27,538 nucleotides of DNA from Sphaeroforma arctica JP610 (taxonomy: Eukaryota > Opisthokonta > Ichthyosporea > Ichthyophonida). The stretch spans positions 210,290-237,827 of the forward strand of contig NW_014040552.1 of NCBI RefSeq assembly GCF_001186125.1, read 5' to 3'. Every line of letters starts with the position of its first letter. Position 1 is the first letter of the stretch. Positions 21,601-27,538 of this stretch are shown one piece after another. The position numbers were made by a program, and so were the translations under genes. Below the pieces are notes generated by a model. That model did no database searches. It saw only the letters and a program-made list of their open reading frames with translations, and had not been told where the DNA came from.

Positions 21601-23977
21601 CTCTTGGTATGGCAGACAAGGCTCGGAACACTTCAAACCTATATACTTACGAATAGAGATTTGATTTGTCATGTGCTAAGCAGCACGCTTGTCTTCGAAC
21701 CGTGCTGTCTTGGGTTTAAACTTTATTGCAAACCACACTCTAGCGTCTCTAGCGACAGGTGTAACGTGTAATGATATACACTAGATTACAACTTCGTGCA
21801 TTCATCGAACGCGCAAGCAAACGGATGAAACTCACCTCCGATGGAGGCTCCGCAAATGATCTTCGGTAGTACGTGTGCCTCGTGCATGCATTTGATAACG
21901 CCGAAGTGGTGCAACCCCAAAGCCGATCCTCCTGACAAGAGAAGTGCGGACCGCCCATACGCCTGCAATAGACCAAACCACATATGTCACACAAGTCTTT
22001 AGTGTCGTATTCAGAATAGCTGTGTGCACACTGAATGGCTACGTCAACTTTGGTGCTACTACATCGGATAATGCACCGTCCACGCGAGGAAGCTATAGAT
22101 TGATCTGTGCAATTTGTTACGGCCGCAAGCCGTGGCATAGTTCAATATACACTTACATATACTAGTAAACGTAGCATGCCAGTATCAAAATCATAGTTTT
22201 GACATTATATCGCATTTGACGTCTGTTTGCACCTCTAAACAGCGGGGTGGCGCTGAGTATGCAATACGCGCCAGTACAGTGTCAACGAGAGCTACCGTGG
22301 ACAGCCACAGATTGGCGCTGTAAAAAATATTAATATCTATAGCCCCATTGAATGATTTGTATTTGTAACCCAGACAATTTACGCTTACCTGCCGCATATC
22401 GGTGAAGAATCTTTGCTTTGTGATGGGTGCGAAGAAATTGTCTGGCATCTGCGACAAGTGTTTAATAGCTGTGCACATCTGTAGTGTAGTAAGAACGATA
22501 AAAAAGTTGTAAGTATGTGACCTAGGCTTGCCAGACTTCCACACCTTCAAACCCATATCTATATGTAAATTGCTATGCCCTTACATAAACTTCGTCTCAA
22601 GCACAACACCCGATCGCAAACAGTAGGCTAGCGGCTTTTTAGCATAGACTACACAGACATAGACGCAGACGCATACACAGACAACATATATATATAAATA
22701 TATAGATCGCAATTATCTTCATATATTCAATTAGACCTGGTACACACTCACATACTGTATCAATGTATTCCTCAATCAAGTCCTTCGTGCCAGCCATGGC
22801 GTGCAGTTGGAGTGAGCCCCCACTCATACCACCCAGCCCACGCACCAGTCCCGATCGCAGTAAATAGACCAGCGCCTCGATATCGTCTTTATCCATCGCA
22901 TCTTGTATGGCGTCCAGTCTTCTCCTTATCAGTTGGTAATCATACTCGTCACTTTTTTCTTCTCGTCGCCATTTATCGTTCCCTGCATTGAAACAGAACT
23001 TGGCTGTTAGAACCGTGGAGGCTGAAATTTCCGAGTTTATCGCATTGAAGTGATCCGCAACGGATATGATGGTCAGACATTGCATGCAACTGTTCAGTAT
23101 ACGTGCAGAGGGTATTTAATAGCTAATACATATTTGTATCAGGTGTATGGTATGGCTATTTGTTACAGCAAAGTAGTGTTGATTTGTAGTCTGAGAACTA
23201 TCCTCCGAATTGACACTCGTATATTCACATCAAACCTATATACAGGACCGCGTCACAAATATCTTGTAATACAAATACCGCTATAACATGAACTCGTTGC
23301 TGCGGTACAGCGTCAGAGACAATCGCTTCATACTTCTTTAAAACAACATGCAGAGATTAATATTCCATCTGCCTCCGCATGCACACCTTAGGAATAGAAA
23401 GCAGGCAACCACTCAGTACCAGACTAATGGTGGACGCTATAGCTCACTAGGAAATGACACATACCCACACGGCGGTCATAATCGGATGCAGCGTTCTTCC
23501 AATCCTTGTACGAGTCCGCTTGTGTCATGGCATCCTTGATGTTGTCTAGGACCACATCTCGGGGCGAGAAAACCTACGCTTGGGCGAGGGTATCATGCGA
23601 GGACAGTATTGGTCACGTGTGTATATTTAACTACTTACATTCAAGGTCAGACTCACATACAAGCACACTTTGCAACACCTAGATTTTGAACGAATGGCAT
23701 ACAAACTATATTATGAATGTAGCTCACTCCGCGATGGGCTTTGAAGTGTTATAGACTTTACTACAGAATTGAGGGTTTAACAATGAAAAGTGCTCGGCAA
23801 TAACGATAACCACGGCAATACTTCAAGAGAAAGATGCAGCCATGGCACATATAAACTTGAATTCCAAAAACATAACTTCAGTTATAGCTAAAATCACACG
23901 CTGGCAAACAGCACGCAGCGCCATACCCGTACGAGATCCTCGTAGATGTACACTATCAAGCTTATTATCAGGCCCAT
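18602..23977 (-). CDS. Patatin-like triacylglycerol lipase, TGL3/4/5-SDP1 family (DUF3336 + patatin)
   Basis: Twelve minus-strand exons join in phase to 546 residues: 23927-23977, 23465-23573, 22756-22982, 22389-22478, 21836-21962, 21171-21311, 20692-20762, 19858-20038, 19543-19713, 19301-19416, 18997-19141, 18602-18813. The N-terminus is a hydrophobic stretch (MGLIISLIVYIYEDLVR). Residues about 25-130 match DUF3336 (QADSYKDWKNAA, YDYQLIRRRLDAIQDAM, LLRSGLVRGLGG, GTKDLIEEYID). The patatin core starts AYGRSALLLSGGSALGLHHF (oxyanion loop) and GASIGA with nucleophile Ser199, then LLNYLTAPNVLIWSAAVASC, LFNVNHFIVSQVNPHVVPF and YVADITITP. The catalytic Asp347 lies in DLSLENDLPM, where the family usually has DGS. 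The family hydrolyses stored triacylglycerol at lipid droplets. The middle and tail are shorter than in plant SDP1; the C-terminus is acidic and disordered. The first exon is the least certain part; a further upstream exon is possible. Confidence 0.9.
20890..21160. repeat. Three tandem copies of an ~86-93 bp repeat in a lipase intron
   Basis: Copies start near 20893, 20979 and 21071 with (C)GAAGGTATCCCAGTAC-like sequence, and each continues AATACGGTGTGAG, GTTCAA(T), TTCTTTTGCATC, AACAA and, for the first two, TCAAGCTTACAACTCACGAA. The second and third copies are closest to each other. The array fills most of the minus-strand intron 20763-21170 and ends within about 10 bp of the upstream exon (21171). 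Confidence 0.85.
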
Positions 23978-25125
23978 CGTATCCTTGTCTCGTTCACTTC
24001 AGATTTCAGACAGCGTCGCAGTGAGGATAAGAAAAGCTCTCAGCCACTTACGGATGATATATATATATATAATTTTATAATATATATAATTCGTGATCAC
24101 AAAAAAAGTGCTTACTTTATTTACTAGGTTCGATCAAATGTGTGACACGGTCTGACCTGACAATACGTTGACACCCTCCTCAGCCTCCAGATGGCTGATG
24201 ATTTATATTTTTGTACACATATAATAGTAAGTGATCGTTTATATTATGTTTTTAGGCCACACGTGAGTATGGCTGTATGCTTCAGTCTAGACTTTTCCGG
24301 TCGCCAAGGGGCTATATACTGTGTTCATTTAGATGACTCTCTCTTCTGGGAGTAACATCCTCATCCTTGCATGACGAATAACCCCAATACCAAGCCAAAA
24401 TCACAGAATATATCAGCCTTGATATTTCAGTGTGGAGTGAGTGTTGTAACTTTTAGAGAGTCCAGAGCGCATATGTTGCAGTTTATTAAGTTTAATGAAT
24501 AGCTAATTTAATGTTCATTGGATAGCTCATAATAGCCAACCTGAGAGGCTGAGACTTTTGGCGTAAGGTGTACGGATGTTCAAGTTGTTCGAGTTGTCCA
24601 CTTGAACACCTGTTATTGTAGTATAAGAGAATATCGCCTGCCAAAAAGGTTTTTACAATATCCAAAGGGAAGTTGGTGTGTACACAGTTACTTGCAATAT
24701 ATGTTGCTGAGATTCGAAGTTGCAAAATATTACAGTGTGTACCCATATTCTCCATCAATGCACCTGAAAGGGCTAATTTTGTATCAATTGTAGAAGTGAA
24801 CGTTTTTAGTAATAAAGTGCTAAGGGCAGAAGTTAAACAGACTACCTCGATCGTCAGTCATAGAATTTCAATGGATCAATTTTTCGACACGTCGGTAACT
24901 TGGTACAACCAAATCGATCGTGTCGTTTTTGCACAGACTTTCAGCACTCGTACTAAAAACAAAGCACGACAAACTGCCCAAGTAAACTGTCGGATTGTCT
25001 AGACGGTGAATACGAATGTACAGCAGCCGAAGACTCAGTTCCGAATGTAGTGGTTTTATGACCTGCTCTTTATAGTGTCAAGATGCTTGTACACTATCCT
25101 GTGTGCATACAAACTATTCTGTTCG
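23978..25125. other. Intergenic region between lipase start and GT14 stop
   Basis: The part nearest the lipase gene (24056-24090) is TA-rich and could hold its TATA element on the minus strand (TATAAAATTATATAT-like). A plus-strand frame ending at 25002 (about 109 codons, no ATG at its 5' end) has no recognised similarity. Nothing else coding or RNA-like was recognised. Confidence 0.6.
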
Positions 25126-26523
25126 CTAGTTTTCCTTGACATCCTTCCCCCTTTCCTGTCCGTCTATTCTGAGCAACTTCCGCCTTTTTTTCAGAGTCTC
25201 TATTATATAATCGCTGGCAGGGCCAGGTTCCACTTTCCTCGCAAAAGCCATAGTGTTGTTACCTTGTAGCGCCCACATCATCAGCGCTACGCTCTTCGTT
25301 GACTGGAATGTTGAAGGATGTGAGTAGTCTCCTATTTGCGCTAGCCGGACTTTCCGCTTCTTGGCCAGTCTTATGAACCACCTGTACGTGCTATCAATCT
25401 TAAACACCGCGAAGGTCAACACACGATGGTGTATCGGCAGCTTGAGCTCCTGCATGATATCGGGGATGGCATACTCATCAGGCGCCCCCCCCCCCCATCC
25501 GTCCCATTTGTCCACTATCCTGTCTTCGTTCCGCACCAGTTCTAGTGCGTGGGTTCCGGTTAGAGCTATCCACTGTGAGCCCTTGAGAAGACCGTTGTAC
25601 GGGTTGCGCTCGGCTTCGACGAAACTGGCACCTCGATAATCCCCGGTGTAGGCGTGCACGTCGTGACAGGTCATGATTGGCGCACAACTGTCGCTAAGCA
25701 GCTGAATGAAGTCGGGTAGTTGACTTTCTTCACAGTCCAATGCATCGTCGACACCACAACCGCGTTCTAGTGCACTCCGGTACAAGTGGAAGGATGCGTG
25801 TAGCATGTTCACACTGAATCGCAACGGACCATGCAGTATCTGGCTTCGTGCTACATAGTGTACTTCAGGCCCGCCCAGTACAGTCATGGGTAGTTGGGAG
25901 TGTACAACAATGTCATAGCTCCCTTCTGTACAGGTGCGAAAGTACTCGGTCCATACATCCCACAACGGCAGCGAATCATGCGTCAAGAACACGTACGAGA
26001 TACGCGCGGGTCTCGATGTGTGCGCTGAAGTTACAGTCTTATTGCCACCCTGCCGAGCAGCACTTACGTCTCGAAACGGTGCTGTATGACTGATTTCGTC
26101 CAGTGAATTCGATGCATCCGTATTTGTGTCTATTGGTTGACTATCACCTGTCACGCTCCCCCTTGTGTTGGTTGGTTGATCACCACTTAACACACTTAAC
26201 CGATCATGTGTGAGATCTGGCACAGTATCGTGCCCTCGCTTCAACTTTGGCTTGTCCAGGTGCTTCTCAGGCTGGGCTAGTTCACCACTATCTAATGATA
26301 GATGGTCAATTCGGCTCAATGTGTTCAACGGCCTTTTCCTTACATCGGTTCCATTGTCAGCGCCGCGTGCGCTTGTATATAGAGAATGTGTTCTTTCCCC
26401 TGATAGTATACTATTGGATATGTATCCGAAGATCCCATATTTAGAAATAATATATATACCGATACACCCTAGGGTCAGCCTTAAGGTGCGAAGCCGATAG
26501 TTATTCCCACTGTAAAGTCCCAT
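25126..26523 (-). CDS. GT14-family (core-2/I-branching, BC10-like) glycosyltransferase, intronless
   Basis: One uninterrupted minus-strand frame of 465 residues. Residues about 14-36 (LRLTLGCIGIYIISKYGIFG) form a signal anchor, so a type II Golgi membrane protein is expected. Residues about 37-172 are a Ser/Thr/Asp-rich stem. The catalytic domain (about 174-450) matches BC10-like GT14 proteins: ISYVFLTHDSLPLWDVWTEY, DIVVHSQLP, FIQLLSDSCAPIM, NPYNGLLKGSQWIALTGTHA, APDEYAIPDIM, DYSHPSTFQS and MAFARKVEP. Core-2/I enzymes add beta-1,6-linked GlcNAc branches; BC10-like members in plants act in cell-wall glycoprotein glycosylation, so donor and acceptor here are unknown. Unlike the other five genes it has no intron. 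A run of 12 C (25485-25496; G on the coding strand) encodes the Trp-Gly-Gly-Gly-Ala stretch just before the PDEY motif. Confidence 0.88.
   Translation of the reverse strand: MGLYSGNNYRLRTLRLTLGCIGIYIISKYGIFGYISNSILSGERTHSLYTSARGADNGTDVRKRPLNTLSRIDHLSLDSGELAQPEKHLDKPKLKRGHDTVPDLTHDRLSVLSGDQPTNTRGSVTGDSQPIDTNTDASNSLDEISHTAPFRDVSAARQGGNKTVTSAHTSRPARISYVFLTHDSLPLWDVWTEYFRTCTEGSYDIVVHSQLPMTVLGGPEVHYVARSQILHGPLRFSVNMLHASFHLYRSALERGCGVDDALDCEESQLPDFIQLLSDSCAPIMTCHDVHAYTGDYRGASFVEAERNPYNGLLKGSQWIALTGTHALELVRNEDRIVDKWDGWGGGAPDEYAIPDIMQELKLPIHHRVLTFAVFKIDSTYRWFIRLAKKRKVRLAQIGDYSHPSTFQSTKSVALMMWALQGNNTMAFARKVEPGPASDYIIETLKKRRKLLRIDGQERGKDVKEN
25485..25496 (-). repeat. 12-base G homopolymer inside the GT14 coding sequence
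   Basis: The coding strand has 12 consecutive G spanning the end of a Trp codon, three Gly codons and the first base of an Ala codon (GWGGGAP). The frame stays open on both sides with strong family matches, so the length recorded here is the in-frame one. Confidence 0.95.
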
Positions 26524-26830
26524 TCCTGTCGAATCCTACACAGCAAGTAGTGAACAAACAAATATGATACTTATTAGTCGCCAAAGTACCAGCTAACGCA
26601 ATAAGCACATGATCAAACTATGGCATACATGTGGAAGTCCAGGGCAAAATGCGTTCTTTTTGGACTGCTCAAAAACGACAGCACAATCCTATTCATGTGG
26701 ATGAAAATTAATTAAAACACGAGTGCTGTAACCATTTACGAAATACGAGGACGGTACCATAATGGATATAAGTATGTATCGGTAAGTTTACGTACAGAGT
26801 GGTGCTTATGTACAATTCTATACAATTCTA
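26524..26830. other. Upstream region of the GT14 gene
   Basis: About 300 bp of AT-rich DNA precede the minus-strand ATG at 26523. No clear TATA box at the usual 50-90 bp distance is seen. Nothing coding was recognised. Confidence 0.5.
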
Positions 26831-27538
26831 TACAAGATATATATATATATATGCAATACATAAATATATATACATATACATATATATATATAAATATATA
26901 TACATTACATATATGTATTTACGTATATTTACATTTACATATACAGACAGACAGACAGACAGACATGCATGCATATATATATATATATATATAACCACAC
27001 ACATATATGTGTATATAATAAAAATAATAATAATGATAAAAAGGATATCATGTATACAAATATTTTTATTACATACAAGTTAATGCTAAAACAAATATCA
27101 TAAATACTTGTCTATCTGCATATATACACGAATATAGATACAAATGTATATGGATGGGAATGTCATGTGAAAAAGATAAAGGCAATATATATATATATAT
27201 ATATATATGTATAACTATATATGTACATATATATATTAATGTATAAGTCTATTATACATATACATGTACATACACACATATATTTGTATATATAAATATA
27301 TATATATATTCATATATATATATATATATATCGTGTATACATAGTTATTATTTTTATGTATATGTAAAGTAGAACTACATGTAAAGTACATATACATATA
27401 TACACACGCACACGCACACGCACACGCACACACACTCACCCAATTTATATATATATATATACAGACACACACACCCACCCACACCCATATACATACATAT
27501 ATATATACAGACACACACAACCACCCACACCCATATGC
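26831..27538. repeat. Microsatellite-rich terminal region (TA, ATAC, CAGA, CA, ACCC)
   Basis: The last 700 bp consist mostly of TA and ATACAT repeats, a clean ACAG/GACA tetranucleotide run at about 26945-26966, further TA runs at 27187-27208 and 27310-27332, and CACACG, CACA and CACCCA repeats from 27400 to the end. Open frames through this DNA translate to Tyr-Ile repeats and are not genes. Confidence 0.9.

Noticed and set aside
24195-24300. Possible C/D-box snoRNA (TGATGA near 24198)
   Set aside because: No paired D box at suitable spacing and no terminal stem could be seen.
24673-25002. 109-codon plus-strand frame
   Set aside because: It begins without ATG, has no recognised similarity and lies between two minus-strand genes.
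10961-26523. GT61 and GT14 as a glycosylation gene cluster
   Set aside because: They are 11 kb apart, on opposite strands, with unrelated genes between them; proximity alone is not evidence.

Overview
The window is nuclear DNA from an intron-rich eukaryote. Coding exons are broken by GT-AG introns of about 150 to 900 bp, TATA boxes precede several starts, and CA, TA and TATT microsatellites are abundant. A DENND4-type protein beside an Rtc3/SBDS-only protein, a TGL/SDP1-type patatin lipase and GT61 and GT14 glycosyltransferases fits a unicellular relative of animals. An ichthyosporean such as Sphaeroforma is my best guess, but it is an inference from gene content and sequence texture.

Six protein genes can be modelled, and every exon junction proposed keeps phase. 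(1) <178-9214, +: the 3' 12 exons of a DENND4/Crag-type Rab GEF (MABP, DENN, PPR-like and CxxC modules); the 5' end lies outside the window. (2) 9782-10581, +: a 167-residue protein with weak resemblance to cytosolic fatty-acid-binding proteins, 3 exons. (3) 10961-14389, +: a GT61-family membrane-anchored glycosyltransferase, 6 exons, with the only assembly gap (13153-13576) inside its fourth intron. (4) 15245-16359, -: a 108-residue Rtc3-like SBDS-domain protein, 3 exons. (5) 18602-23977, -: a TGL3/4/5-SDP1-like patatin triacylglycerol lipase, 12 exons. (6) 25126-26523, -: a BC10-like GT14 glycosyltransferase encoded in one uninterrupted exon.

The genes do not form a pathway. Membrane traffic (Rab GEF), Golgi glycosylation (GT61, GT14), lipid handling (FABP-like, patatin lipase) and ribosome-related or stress biology (Rtc3-like) sit side by side as usual in a eukaryotic genome. 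Genes 1-3 run rightward and 4-6 leftward, with GT61 and RTC3 convergent across 14390-15244.

The most unusual structures are non-coding: a 46-bp tandem repeat that carries four successive copies of a 3' splice site (4098-4281), a 10-unit 30-32 bp minisatellite starting 12 bp after a splice donor (8106-8419), near-identical direct repeats flanking an AT microsatellite (8512-8729), a roughly 200-bp duplication just after the DENND4 stop (9226-9624), a 3-copy repeat in a lipase intron (20890-21160), and a roughly 1.1-kb block (about 16500-17640) whose sequence texture differs from its surroundings. No tRNA, rRNA, CRISPR array or virus-like element was recognised, and no clearly novel multi-gene system was found.
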